Positions 1 through 7,902 of a DNA stretch of 33,368 nucleotides are shown here, piece by piece. The DNA comes from a virus, in IMG/VR virus record IMGVR_UViG_3300020000_000049, positions 1-33,368 of that record; one strand, given 5' to 3'. The position numbers and the translations under genes were made by a program. Position 1 is the first letter of the stretch. Each line of letters begins with the position of its first letter. Under the pieces are notes generated by a model. That model saw only the letters and a program-made list of their open reading frames with translations, was not told the DNA's origin and did no database searches.

Positions 1-142
1 AGTTTGTCATGGCGGAGAAATTAAAAGTCTCTTTGAACTTTTCAACTGCCATCGCCCAAAGGCTTTTTTTATTCATGTCCTCTTTATTAAATGTTACTTG
101 TTTTTGTTCTTCTGGGAATAGTTGCCCTTCGATTGATAAGCC
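1..142. repeat. Terminal redundancy, left copy
   Basis: Bases 17-142 are identical to 33243-33368. Bases 1-16 match 33227-33242 with three substitutions, at 4, 12 and 16. Joining the two copies restores an uninterrupted reading frame, so this is the overlap of a circular assembly (about 33,226 bp) or of a circularly permuted genome. It is not a gene duplication. Confidence 0.93.
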
Positions 143-610
143 TTTTAACTTGCCGTCTTTTATATCAGACCAAACTTGGTCGTTATCTATTTTATAACCT
201 TTCATTAAAGTACCAACAGGTAATTCAAATCCAAGTTTTACAGATTTATCGTTAACTGCATCTTCTATAATCCATTGTTCAAAACAAAAGACTCCATCAG
301 TATCATTTGATTGATGATTAAGATTTACTTTGTTATCGTAATTATTACGCATACCGTCAATGTGCAAATCTTTTATCGTCTGTGCATCGAAGTAAACATT
401 AGCAGGTTCGCCATTAATGTTTTTACGAAAGATTAGTTTATTTGGAATTAATGCGGGGGCGTAGATAATCTTTTGTTCTTCATCTGAAAAAATGAATTCT
501 TTTTCTTCTGAAAACGCCATTAAGTTTGATTGAATAGCAGGATCATCAACAAGACTAACTTTCATTAGTCCTTTGTAATCTTCTGGCCTTGTAAGTCTGT
601 ATGTTTTCAT
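1..610 (-). CDS. XkdF-like prohead protease/scaffold, N-terminal part (gene crosses the contig junction)
   Basis: The ATG at 610 opens a frame (MKTYRLTRPEDYKG...) that has no stop before base 1. On the circle it continues to the stop at 32760, giving 358 residues. The first ~165 residues look like the XkdF-type phage serine protease family. The likely catalytic residues are His99 in NLNHQS and Ser159 in KGLSIEG. The enzyme should cleave scaffold and capsid proteins during head maturation. It is the first gene of the head module, followed by a 55-residue gene and the major capsid gene. A terminator-like hairpin lies only 15 bases before the start. Protease assignment comes from motifs and context, and the contig edge explains the apparent truncation. 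Confidence 0.85.
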   Translation of the reverse strand, partial: MKTYRLTRPEDYKGLMKVSLVDDPAIQSNLMAFSEEKEFIFSDEEQKIIYAPALIPNKLIFRKNINGEPANVYFDAQTIKDLHIDGMRNNYDNKVNLNHQSNDTDGVFCFEQWIIEDAVNDKSVKLGFELPVGTLMKGYKIDNDQVWSDIKDGKLKGLSIEGQLFPEEQKQVTFNKEDMNKKSLWAMAVEKFKETFNFSAMTN

Positions 611-624
611 ATAGGTATAAACGC

Positions 625-660
625 AAAAAGACCAACCCAAATCAATGGATCAGTCTTTTT
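625..660 (-). terminator. Terminator-like hairpin directly upstream of the protease gene
   Basis: AAAAAGAC (625-632) pairs with GTCTTTTT (653-660). Read on the minus strand there is extra inner pairing (ATCCA/TGGGT) and the right arm ends in five Ts. It sits 15 bases upstream of the ATG at 610, so it could attenuate entry into the head operon. The rest of 611-821 holds the terminator at 743-770, a weak promoter-like TATTTTTG (minus, 710-717, no well-spaced -33 element) and no gene I could find. Confidence 0.55.
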
Positions 661-742
661 GTAATATCTTGTTAAGGGTAATATGCGTCATCACATACTT
701 TATTTGAAACAAAAATACAACTTTTTGTTAAACAAAATAAAA

Positions 743-770
743 AAGCGTAATAAAATTAATTATTACGCTT
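743..770 (-). terminator. Rho-independent terminator
   Basis: A perfect 11-bp stem (743-753 with 760-770, AAGCGTAATAA/TTATTACGCTT) with a 6-base loop, followed on the minus strand by a T-rich tract (735-744). It ends the transcript carrying the three small genes downstream of the tape measure RNA. Confidence 0.85.
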
Positions 771-821
771 AGTGGATAGTTTTCTCCTTTCTTTAAAGTT
801 ATAATCTTAAAGTAAAGTTAA

Positions 822-1016
822 TCATTTTTCGCTAACTTGAAATACGGTTAGATTCATTGTAGGACTTGTTCCACTAATTTCTTCCTTGTCATCTGCCGTC
901 CTGCATTTAAAATAAGCTTCTTGACTACCATTTGATAATAAACCTTTATCGGTACAAACATACTCTTTGCCGTGAATAATATATGTTTTACCAATTACCA
1001 TGTCGTGTACCGTCAT
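822..1016 (-). CDS. Hypothetical protein, 64 aa
   Basis: Small soluble protein, not recognised. It starts MTVHDMVIGKTYIIHGKEYV. The pattern VIGKTYIIHGKEYVCTDKG suggests a small beta-rich fold. Its ATG lies two bases after the stop of the lipoprotein gene, so the two are probably cotranscribed. It is the last gene before the terminator at 743-770. There are no cysteine pairs or membrane segments to suggest a function. Confidence 0.6.
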   Translation of the reverse strand: MTVHDMVIGKTYIIHGKEYVCTDKGLLSNGSQEAYFKCRTADDKEEISGTSPTMNLTVFQVSEK

Positions 1017-1017
1017 A

Positions 1018-1437
1018 TTATTGAACTATAAAAATCGCCTCTTTTGAAATATACCCATCCTGATACATATTAGCTATAACATTATTGTAATCATCGAAGT
1101 TTATAATGTACTTATAATGTACTCCTGATTCGGCAAAATCCCAAGTAAATACGTTGCCAACTTTCACAAAATCATTATGAACTTCGTTTGTTCCATCTGT
1201 ATAATTAAAAGTGAATTCGTTTTTTGAATTATCCCAAGTGAATGACTTTGTTGTAACGGTAGTATCCCAATCACTCCAAATATTATCTGTTGTAGTTCTT
1301 TGTTTTTCTGAAACGACATTAACAGTAAAATTATTTGAAGTTACTACTTCTGTTTTTTTACTTGTTGATGTTGATGATTCTGGACTGCATCCGATTGCCA
1401 TAACAGACAATAAGGATAATAATAATAGTTTTTTCAT
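1018..1437 (-). CDS. Predicted lipoprotein, 139 aa
   Basis: The N-terminus is a classical lipoprotein signal: MKK, a hydrophobic stretch (LLLLSLLSVMA), then the lipobox AIGC with Cys17. The mature part begins CSPESSTSTSKK, a Ser/Thr-rich linker, then a beta-strand-rich domain with many Trp/Phe/Tyr. Bacteroidota surface lipoproteins often carry an acidic Ser-rich export signal after the Cys; this one has only a single Glu there, so surface exposure is uncertain. It lies in a small unit between tail and head genes. Known phage lipoproteins often block superinfection at the envelope, and that role is plausible here but inferred only from topology. Confidence 0.75.
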   Translation of the reverse strand: MKKLLLLSLLSVMAIGCSPESSTSTSKKTEVVTSNNFTVNVVSEKQRTTTDNIWSDWDTTVTTKSFTWDNSKNEFTFNYTDGTNEVHNDFVKVGNVFTWDFAESGVHYKYIINFDDYNNVIANMYQDGYISKEAIFIVQ

Positions 1438-1456
1438 GGCTGTTTGTTTTAATATT

Positions 1457-1771
1457 TTAGTAAAAATCTTTTAAATCTTCTTCTGTTGCCTCTTTTATAA
1501 ATTCCAAAAAATCATCATGTACCCAAGCCCCACTTGTTTTTTTTAAACCTACTATAACATAAGTTGAATCAATACTATTGCTTCTTATATTTATGCTCAC
1601 TTCATCAATTATAACCACTTCAAAAGTGTTAGGATTATCTTCGGCATAAGTTCCGTTTAAATTCCATTTCCACTTTTTGCAAATATCGAACTTTTTAAAC
1701 TTAGGATTAAAATTTAATAATGCTATGTTTTTTTCTAGTTTGTTTTTACTCATACAAAAATCTACTTCCAT
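1457..1771 (-). CDS. Hypothetical protein, 104 aa
   Basis: Not recognised. Mixed alpha/beta protein with a Lys-rich N-terminus (MSKNKLEKNIALLNFNPKFK) and an acidic C-terminus ending EEDLKDFY. An alternative start at 1753 would remove six residues. It is the first gene after the structured RNA and terminator at 1784-1863. I see no consensus promoter between that terminator and the gene, so it may depend on readthrough. It appears cotranscribed with the lipoprotein gene. Confidence 0.6.
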   Translation of the reverse strand: MEVDFCMSKNKLEKNIALLNFNPKFKKFDICKKWKWNLNGTYAEDNPNTFEVVIIDEVSINIRSNSIDSTYVIVGLKKTSGAWVHDDFLEFIKEATEEDLKDFY

Positions 1772-1783
1772 AATTTATAAATT

Positions 1784-1863
1784 AAAAAAGACCCGAAGAA
1801 AGTGAGTCGGCACTTCCTAAGAGTCTTAATAATGTTTTCAACTTATTGGCTTCCGACTTCCAA
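1784..1863 (-). ncRNA. Short structured RNA with two complementary hairpin loops, ending in a terminator
   Basis: Downstream of the promoter at 1868-1897, the minus strand would give an RNA of about 80 nt. Hairpin A is TTATTGG/CCAATAA (1860-1866 with 1843-1849) around a 10-base loop containing AGTCGG. The terminator hairpin has an outer 7-bp stem (1821-1827 with 1788-1794) and an inner 8-bp stem (1811-1818 with 1797-1804) around the loop CCGACT. The two loops are perfect 6-base complements and could form a kissing interaction. Two positions pair only as G-U on this strand, which supports minus-strand transcription. The exact 5' end is estimated, and a start well inside 1866 would shorten hairpin A. 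No protein-coding frame fits. Confidence 0.6.
1788..1827 (-). terminator. Rho-independent terminator downstream of the tape measure gene
   Basis: A two-part hairpin (7 bp plus 8 bp, including two G-U pairs when read on the minus strand) with loop CCGACT, followed by six Ts (1784-1789). It ends both the tail operon and the short RNA that starts near 1863. Confidence 0.88.
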
Positions 1864-1867
1864 TAAT

Positions 1868-1897
1868 CAAATATAATTATTTTTCTTTAACCTCCAA
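1868..1897 (-). promoter_or_regulatory. Bacteroidota-type promoter inside the 3' end of the tape measure gene
   Basis: Minus strand TTG (1897-1895), exactly 19 bases, then TATATTTG (1875-1868). The spacing equals that of the promoters at 20660-20689 and 22060-22089. The -33 element lies in the last codons of the tape measure gene. Only the short RNA and its terminator lie immediately downstream. Confidence 0.65.
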
Positions 1898-3905
1898 CTT
1901 TACCCCCAAAAGAATTATCAGAAACTAAAGCAGCGTCTAGCCCTTGAGCCGTAGTTACATCACTAGAAACGACATAAGTCTTAATAGGAGGTAATGTTTT
2001 ATTCGCGCCATTTATCGAAGTTGCTATTTGGTTCTCACTACTCGCTTGGAATCCGGTTTGAGGGCTTGCGTTAACACCTCCCGATGCGCCCGGCAAACTT
2101 GGTGCGCTTGGAGCCGAGCCACCTCCCAATGCTTGCAATGCTTTACTTGTGCTAGATACCACTGAGGCAGCTCCAACAATACCGCCCGCCAAATGTATAC
2201 CAGACCACGGTAACCCAAATGTTAATGGGCTTGCTTTGTTGTCTTCGCTTACCTGAGTAACAGTATTAACCGCGATCTTGCCTAAAGCGACTGCGCCATC
2301 TGCAATAATAGCCGCTTTTTGAACGGCTTTATTTTTTCCAAATAAATCTTTTACTAAAGCGATACTTTGGGTGGCTAAGTCAAATTCTGCGTTTTGAATA
2401 GCTCTTTTCTGCTCTAACGCTTCTTTTTCCGCATTAAGTCTTTTTTGCCTTGCTTCTTCTTCAACATCATACCTTTCCTTTTGATACTTTAGATTAACCT
2501 CATTTATTTCATTCGCTTGGGCATCTTCTAACGCAACCGTATCTTTTCCAAATTGTTTAGCTAATTCAATCTTTTGGAAATATGCGTCTTTTATATTTCT
2601 GATTTCAACTTCCTGGGCAGATAAGCTTCCCTCAATACCCTTTTCAGTAGCTTCATCAATCGATTTATTAACTTCCGATAATAATGCTTCTGTTGCTTTT
2701 CGAGCCGCTTCTTTCGCAGCTTCTAATTCAGCGGCTTCCTTATCTCTTTTTGCTTTAGCATCTGCATCAATTTTATCCTGCTTAGCTTTAGCGGCTGCAT
2801 TAATCTTGTCTTGCGCGTCCTTTGCTTTTTTAGCGGCTTCTTCTCTATTTTTATCGATCTCGTCTTGACGGTCTTTATCAATCTTAGCTAACTTCCTACT
2901 TAACTCTTGATTTAAAGCAACCTGATTAGCTCCATCTTCTTTTAATAGGTTGTGGTAATCATCAACTGCTGCAAGTTTCTGCTTAGTGTATTCATCTAAT
3001 TGGCTCCCATGTTCGTCTAAGAACTTCTTATTTAAGGCTAAAGACTTATCTGCATTAGCTTTCATTCTGTCGATAGCCCTATCAGCGTCAGAAGTAACCC
3101 CTATAAAGTCAGTAACTGCATTTACTACATCGCCTATAAAGTCAGCAACCTTTGATAATCCAGGTATTACATTTTCAACCGTTTTCTTAAGCTTATCGAA
3201 ATTATTAACTACATAAATTAATCCTGTAATTAATAGCCCTATACCTAATCCAGCAATTGCGCCTTTTAAAACTTTAAAGCTAGTTGTTGAAGTATTAACA
3301 GATCCTGTAAATAACTTTTGAGCCATTGCCGCTAATCCTGTTGCAGCAGCATTTGCTTTTGTAACTATTGAATTTTCTAAAACAGCAGCTTTAAGAACTC
3401 TCCATTGACCACCCATTTCAGAAATGCTACTGATAGCATCAGCAAAAGCCATAGCAGATTGAACTTTCAACAATAGCTTTTCAGTATCTTCTGACTGATC
3501 GCCAAATAAAGCCATAGAAGCAGTAGCCCCTTGTACCGCAGTAGCTGCTAATTGACTTGCTCCACCTAACTTTTGAGCCATTGTGGTAGCTGCTGCATCA
3601 ACTACCCTATCGGTTTCCTGTTGAGTCTTTTTGTATTCTGCTACTTTAGCTAATAATCCTTGATATTCATCAGAAGCAGTTTTACCAGCTAAAGCCAACT
3701 CATAAAGCCTGTCCTCTGCCTCTCCCATTCTAGCGGTTAAAGGCTTCATCCCCTCGTAAACTTCGTCAAAAGTCTTGTCTAAATCCTTTGCGCTATCAGT
3801 TGTTTTAGTTATCGATGCGCTTAGCTTATTTACATCCTTTGCCGCCTCATCCGCATTAGTTTGTACGTCAATTATAATTTTTTCCTTAGTAGTATCGTCT
3901 GCCAT
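1887..3905 (-). CDS. Tail tape measure protein, 672 aa
   Basis: Sets tail length and probably helps DNA entry. The N-terminal ~200 residues are Ala-rich helical repeats (AAATTMAQKLGGASQLAATA). A hydrophobic segment follows near 213-233 (GLGIGLLITGLIYVV). Then comes a long charged coiled coil (~300-510) with Lys/Asp/Ala heptads (KAKDAQDKINAAAKAKQDKI) and a Gly/Ser/Ala-rich C-terminus. This composition is typical of tape measures although sequences diverge widely. By the usual 0.15 nm per residue, 672 residues imply a tail of roughly 100 nm. It is the last gene of the tail operon, and the RNA promoter and terminator follow at once. Confidence 0.85.
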   Translation of the reverse strand: MADDTTKEKIIIDVQTNADEAAKDVNKLSASITKTTDSAKDLDKTFDEVYEGMKPLTARMGEAEDRLYELALAGKTASDEYQGLLAKVAEYKKTQQETDRVVDAAATTMAQKLGGASQLAATAVQGATASMALFGDQSEDTEKLLLKVQSAMAFADAISSISEMGGQWRVLKAAVLENSIVTKANAAATGLAAMAQKLFTGSVNTSTTSFKVLKGAIAGLGIGLLITGLIYVVNNFDKLKKTVENVIPGLSKVADFIGDVVNAVTDFIGVTSDADRAIDRMKANADKSLALNKKFLDEHGSQLDEYTKQKLAAVDDYHNLLKEDGANQVALNQELSRKLAKIDKDRQDEIDKNREEAAKKAKDAQDKINAAAKAKQDKIDADAKAKRDKEAAELEAAKEAARKATEALLSEVNKSIDEATEKGIEGSLSAQEVEIRNIKDAYFQKIELAKQFGKDTVALEDAQANEINEVNLKYQKERYDVEEEARQKRLNAEKEALEQKRAIQNAEFDLATQSIALVKDLFGKNKAVQKAAIIADGAVALGKIAVNTVTQVSEDNKASPLTFGLPWSGIHLAGGIVGAASVVSSTSKALQALGGGSAPSAPSLPGASGGVNASPQTGFQASSENQIATSINGANKTLPPIKTYVVSSDVTTAQGLDAALVSDNSFGGKVGG

Positions 3906-3907
3906 TA

Positions 3908-6205
3908 TTAAAAATTAAGTAGGTTCATAGTTGATTTGCCTGTTGTAATATCTATTTGAGAATCTATAATTGAAAATCGCTCTTCTTGAATTATAATCTC
4001 GTTTTGTAAACGGAATCCATCAGGCACCTGCGACATACCCGCTAAAGTAGTTGCATAATTCAATACCAACTCACTCGCGGGTAATTGCAGGGAATGTGTC
4101 CATTGTAAAGTACTAGGGCTCAATAGTCTTTCTGTTTGAGTTTTATAGAAGTCATAATACAATGATCTTAAAACAGATTCTTGAATTAAACTAAACCCAA
4201 AACTAAAACCGTTAGGATGTACAGGGCTTGTTTTGATATATGATTTTAACGGCATTGTAACCAAAGAGCCGTCTGCTTTAGTTTTTTGAAATCCTAAAAA
4301 CTTATCTTCTGTTGTAAAAAATCCTCCACCACCAAAAACAGGTATCCAAAGGCCTAGAGACCTTATGCCGCAAGCAAAGAACATAGTTAAATCTTCATTG
4401 TTTGGTTTATATCTTAATTCGCCCCCGGTTAATACTTCCGGGGCATCGCTTGTAAAGCCATAAGAAGTAAATTCATCAGCCATACCTGATATGGGGACTG
4501 CTGGCAAAATGCAAAAACCTGTTTCAACTTTGAATTCGTTTAAATCATGAGTAGGTTTAATTGACGGCCATGTAGTTTGCCCGAATTCTAAACCATGAGT
4601 AGCTAAATAATCAGCATTAGATTTATATTTTGATGTCTTATGTTTGAAATTATAGTAATTATAATCGGCTGCAATCTTTTTTGTTATTGATTTTGAAACT
4701 ACATAAGGCGTATAATCAACTACTTTTTTAGAATAAGCCAAGTTATTAACTAGCAAATCTTTTGGAGTAAGCCAAAATAACTTATCATTATTAGGAGCAG
4801 CATCAAAAACAGATATATTAAACGTCTTAAAGAAGCTGTTTAAGAAGTCAACGCATTTAGTTTCCGGTATTGCATGGTATAAATCAATTGATCCGCCCCC
4901 TGAATTAGAACTATTATTATTCATCGAGCTTAAATACTTCCATTTTCTGCGCTCAACAGAGTTAAAACCCGCAAAAATATAATGATGGTAATACTCTTGA
5001 ATAGTGAATACATCCATTGTTGACCATGTGGATACTTGTTTAGGCGCTATCTGAATTGAGAATACTAAAGTACCCGCTAAAAACATATCATCGGTAATAT
5101 TTATTTCGGCACTACAAGTATTTCCGACAGAAGTAAATGTTCCGCCATAAAGAACTGCATCATCATATCTTTTTACTACAATTAAAAAATCACTTGTTCC
5201 AGAATCATCTAAAACAATAACTCCATTCAAAACTATATTTAATTGAAAGTCCCCTCCCCATCTATCAGGATGAAAAGTGTTATTTTGAATTACAGTAAAC
5301 TTATTAGTTGATAAATCTAAAGTAGTTGTGTATCGTGGTTGAGATGGCAAACCATCGCCCCCTGCATCATCATTTTGACTAACTACTGATAAACCTAAAG
5401 GACTAACTAAATCAATGTCGTGAATAGTATTTGAAGATATAGCTTCTGCATTACCGTAAATATACCAATCGTTATACTCTGCAGTTTGCTCTAAAGGCAT
5501 TTCAATATCAAGGTTGTACTTTGCCTTAATCATGTCGATTATAGAACGTCCTTGAATCGCTGGCCTAAGTTCAGAAGTCTTTAATGTTTTAGTACTTAAC
5601 GGGTCAGCTCCCGCAACATAAGCTACATTGTCTAAATAGTTAGTCGCTGTATTTAATCTTCTTTGAAATATTCTATTACGAGATATTAAAGGCGTGTAGT
5701 ACTTTGATTTAATACCCGCTCTTGGTTCCGTTGCAGCTTGTTTAATTGACGAAACTGAATCAAATACATCGTTAGGAGTCCATGAAATATAAACAGGTGA
5801 TGTAGGCAAGGTGTTGATCGTATCATCGCCCATACGCTGGGTTAATGATAGCATTGTAGTAGTAAAGTTGGCCGTAAATGATTTTACTATTCCGCTGTCC
5901 TCGCGTATTTCAGTAAGCTTTAATTTGCCTGTTTGAAATAGCAATCCATTGGAATAAATTTTACAAGCAAAAACATTACTAGTTTGTGATTTGGCAACTT
6001 TTGTATTACCAACGAACCCGAATATCTTTTGATTGTTTAATGTCCCGGGAAAAGTAAACGATAAACTATAAGCGGAAAACACTTTACTTAAATCTGTTGT
6101 ATCCTTAAGAATATACTTCATTTGGATCGACTCGTTTTTAGATAAGTCAATCTTATAATAATTATTGCCGTCTATTGAAATATAGATTTCAGTTTGTAAG
6201 TTCAT
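3908..6205 (-). CDS. Large tail-associated structural protein, 765 aa
   Basis: Probably a tail tip or baseplate-like component next to the tape measure. It begins MNLQTEIYISIDGNNYYKID and the first ~130 residues are beta-rich (SLSFTFPGTLNNQKIFGF), resembling the N-terminal part of distal tail or hub proteins. The middle is rich in Asn, Thr and Tyr, and the C-terminus (residues ~690-765) is again beta-rich. I recognise no enzymatic motif. The tape measure start follows two bases after its stop, and its own ATG overlaps the stop of the small membrane protein gene (TAATG). Role is assigned by size and position; a receptor-binding contribution is possible. Confidence 0.6.
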   Translation of the reverse strand: MNLQTEIYISIDGNNYYKIDLSKNESIQMKYILKDTTDLSKVFSAYSLSFTFPGTLNNQKIFGFVGNTKVAKSQTSNVFACKIYSNGLLFQTGKLKLTEIREDSGIVKSFTANFTTTMLSLTQRMGDDTINTLPTSPVYISWTPNDVFDSVSSIKQAATEPRAGIKSKYYTPLISRNRIFQRRLNTATNYLDNVAYVAGADPLSTKTLKTSELRPAIQGRSIIDMIKAKYNLDIEMPLEQTAEYNDWYIYGNAEAISSNTIHDIDLVSPLGLSVVSQNDDAGGDGLPSQPRYTTTLDLSTNKFTVIQNNTFHPDRWGGDFQLNIVLNGVIVLDDSGTSDFLIVVKRYDDAVLYGGTFTSVGNTCSAEINITDDMFLAGTLVFSIQIAPKQVSTWSTMDVFTIQEYYHHYIFAGFNSVERRKWKYLSSMNNNSSNSGGGSIDLYHAIPETKCVDFLNSFFKTFNISVFDAAPNNDKLFWLTPKDLLVNNLAYSKKVVDYTPYVVSKSITKKIAADYNYYNFKHKTSKYKSNADYLATHGLEFGQTTWPSIKPTHDLNEFKVETGFCILPAVPISGMADEFTSYGFTSDAPEVLTGGELRYKPNNEDLTMFFACGIRSLGLWIPVFGGGGFFTTEDKFLGFQKTKADGSLVTMPLKSYIKTSPVHPNGFSFGFSLIQESVLRSLYYDFYKTQTERLLSPSTLQWTHSLQLPASELVLNYATTLAGMSQVPDGFRLQNEIIIQEERFSIIDSQIDITTGKSTMNLLNF

Positions 6206-6324
6206 TACTTGTAAATATTTTCGTCTTCACGCATTCCTATTATTCCGACTACTGTTAAAATCATTGCAATTATAATTACAAACAAAAAGCTTCCGATTAT
6301 TCCTTGCATTATTATATCTGTCAT
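6205..6324 (-). CDS. Small single-pass membrane protein, 39 aa
   Basis: Starts MTDIIMQGIIGSFLFVIIIA. About 25 hydrophobic residues (8-30) form one membrane helix, followed by the charged tail MREDENIYK. Its ATG follows directly after the stop of the 381-residue tail gene (TAA then ATG) and its stop overlaps the start of the 765-residue gene (TAATG). The tight fit on both sides argues for a real gene. Function unknown; a membrane protein within a tail operon is unusual. Confidence 0.7.
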   Translation of the reverse strand: MTDIIMQGIIGSFLFVIIIAMILTVVGIIGMREDENIYK

Positions 6325-7470
6325 TTACCTTAAATTATTTATTCTACCCATAGTAACATCAAAACTCAAATCGTAATTAATTTTTGCCTTATCGTTAAGC
6401 CTTGTTTTTTTAACGAAATTATCAGTTGAGCAAGTAACAGGAATTTGCTTAAATGTTGAGTAATAACCTAAGTCAGCATGAGTTATTGTTTCGTTGTCAA
6501 CTGTATAAATAGTTGAATCAACTGTTACTAAAGTGCTATCTACCGTTAACCCCTCTTGAATTACCGTATATTGTTCGCCTGTGAATTCAACAAGATAAAC
6601 TAATGGAGAATAAATAACTTCTTCAACTTGGTCAGTCATTAATTCCGTTAAATCGCCTGTGTTTAAAACATAGCTTTGATCGCTTGTTTCAATCTGTCTA
6701 TTCTTAGAATGATTAACTGAGTTATTAATACTGTTTGGATTACGATATAATCTTGGATTAGTTTCGCTACTTAACTTAACTGATTTAATCGCTTTACCAA
6801 ATGGAGTGAAGTAATCCCACAACCCTAAACGGTTAATATACACTACTAAATATTTATCGCCTAATTGGCATTTTGTGGTTGCTGGTGTGTTAACCGTAGA
6901 TAGGATTATGTTTTCAGAAGTGCAAGTACCTAATGTTTTAGTAAAGTCGAAATAACGAGTGAAATATTTTATTCCTCCGTTATAATATCGGTTATAGTTA
7001 ATAGGTAATAATCCCAAGTAAGGCTGCTTATTTGAAGATAAAGCTACCTCCCCCACTTGTTCAAAGTCGTATCTATAACCCATAGTAGCGAAATTAGTAA
7101 CCATTGTTACAGGGGCTTCAACTGTCGCGCTTGTAACTTGGTATTTGCATTGAAAAAATACGCCTTCGCCAGCTATTGATGGTGCGTTATCACCACTAAT
7201 CCACGCGAATTTAGTGCCGTTGATATGGCTTGCTATAATTTCCGCTATTTGAAAGTTAATATAATCGTCGTTTGCGCTTACTTTATCAGCAACTAATGTA
7301 TAACTAGCCAATGATGGAGGCGCGTTTAAAGCACCTGACCAAATGTAAAGTTCGCATTGTACTGATTGAATTGTAGAATCTTGCGCAAGGTTTTTAATTC
7401 GCAAGTTTATCGGAGAACCGCAAAGATATATTTGATCTTCGGTTGTAATCGTAGTTGGAGTAATTGCCAT
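6325..7470 (-). CDS. Putative tail structural protein, 381 aa
   Basis: Not recognised by motif. Thr/Ser/Asn/Tyr-rich, beta-strand-dominated throughout, starting MAITPTTITTEDQIYLCGSP, with no signal peptide, membrane segment or catalytic motif. The size, composition and place between tail-completion genes and the large tail proteins fit a virion protein such as a tail tube or tail-tip component. It is the first gene after the terminator at 7512-7535, so it may be transcribed separately or by readthrough. No consensus promoter is seen in 7471-7511. Confidence 0.55.
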   Translation of the reverse strand: MAITPTTITTEDQIYLCGSPINLRIKNLAQDSTIQSVQCELYIWSGALNAPPSLASYTLVADKVSANDDYINFQIAEIIASHINGTKFAWISGDNAPSIAGEGVFFQCKYQVTSATVEAPVTMVTNFATMGYRYDFEQVGEVALSSNKQPYLGLLPINYNRYYNGGIKYFTRYFDFTKTLGTCTSENIILSTVNTPATTKCQLGDKYLVVYINRLGLWDYFTPFGKAIKSVKLSSETNPRLYRNPNSINNSVNHSKNRQIETSDQSYVLNTGDLTELMTDQVEEVIYSPLVYLVEFTGEQYTVIQEGLTVDSTLVTVDSTIYTVDNETITHADLGYYSTFKQIPVTCSTDNFVKKTRLNDKAKINYDLSFDVTMGRINNLR

Positions 7471-7511
7471 AGGTAAAATGTATCTTCACATTCAAAGCAA
7501 AGGTAATAAAA

Positions 7512-7535
7512 AACCCACTAAGATATTAGCGGGTT
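7512..7535 (-). terminator. Rho-independent terminator inside the tail gene series
   Basis: A 10-bp stem (7512-7521 with 7526-7535, AACCCACTAA/TTAGCGGGTT on the plus strand; the C/A mismatch becomes G-U in the minus transcript) with a 4-base loop, then six Ts on the minus strand. It overlaps the stop codon of the 122-residue gene. It probably sets stoichiometry between neck and tail genes. Confidence 0.85.
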
Positions 7536-7902
7536 ATTTAGATGTTCCATTCTTTTTCCTATATTCTTTAGCATTTTCATAATTATATAAAACGCTTTCC
7601 ATTAAGTCTTTTTTAATGACTTTTATCCCCGCCGGTAATAACTCTTTTATAACTATTAACAACGCATCAGGCTCACCTTTATCATATTGCTTTGTCGGAT
7701 GTACGTCTTTACCGTAGTAGTTTTGATAAAAGTTTAAAGTAGTGTCTGGCTTTACATTGTAGTTAATTGATTTTTTTAATGATCCCGTAAGTACGCGAGT
7801 TCTTTTTTTAGCTTCTTTATATATTTGCTCGCCTATCAAATTAAGGTTTTCTTTAATTATTAAATCAGATTCAATCTGCGCTTTAGTTCTCCTTTTCGCC
7901 AT
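7534..7902 (-). CDS. HK97 gp10-like neck/tail-completion protein, 122 aa (second copy)
   Basis: Contains KEAKKRTRVLTGSLKKSI near residues 29-46, a form of the (V)DTGxLxxSI motif of HK97 gp10-type tail-completion proteins, followed by strands ending NYYGK. The N-terminus MAKRRTKAQ is basic. It overlaps the neighbouring 5' gene by 20 bases, and that gene carries the same motif, so the two look like diverged paralogs. Such proteins usually join head and tail. Family membership is inferred from the motif only. Confidence 0.55.
   Translation of the reverse strand: MAKRRTKAQIESDLIIKENLNLIGEQIYKEAKKRTRVLTGSLKKSINYNVKPDTTLNFYQNYYGKDVHPTKQYDKGEPDALLIVIKELLPAGIKVIKKDLMESVLYNYENAKEYRKKNGTSK

Noticed and set aside
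1-142. Genuine direct terminal repeat or duplicated gene start
   Set aside because: The reading frame runs through seamlessly when the ends are merged, which indicates an overlap of one circular molecule. A physical terminal repeat cannot be excluded without read data.
710-717. Promoter upstream of the head operon
   Set aside because: TATTTTTG on the minus strand fits the -7 pattern, but the nearest TTG leaves only 15 bases of spacing; too weak to list as a feature.
1211-1474. Plus-strand open frame of 87 codons
   Set aside because: It is antisense to the lipoprotein gene, with no promoter or coupling; a shadow of the coding strand.
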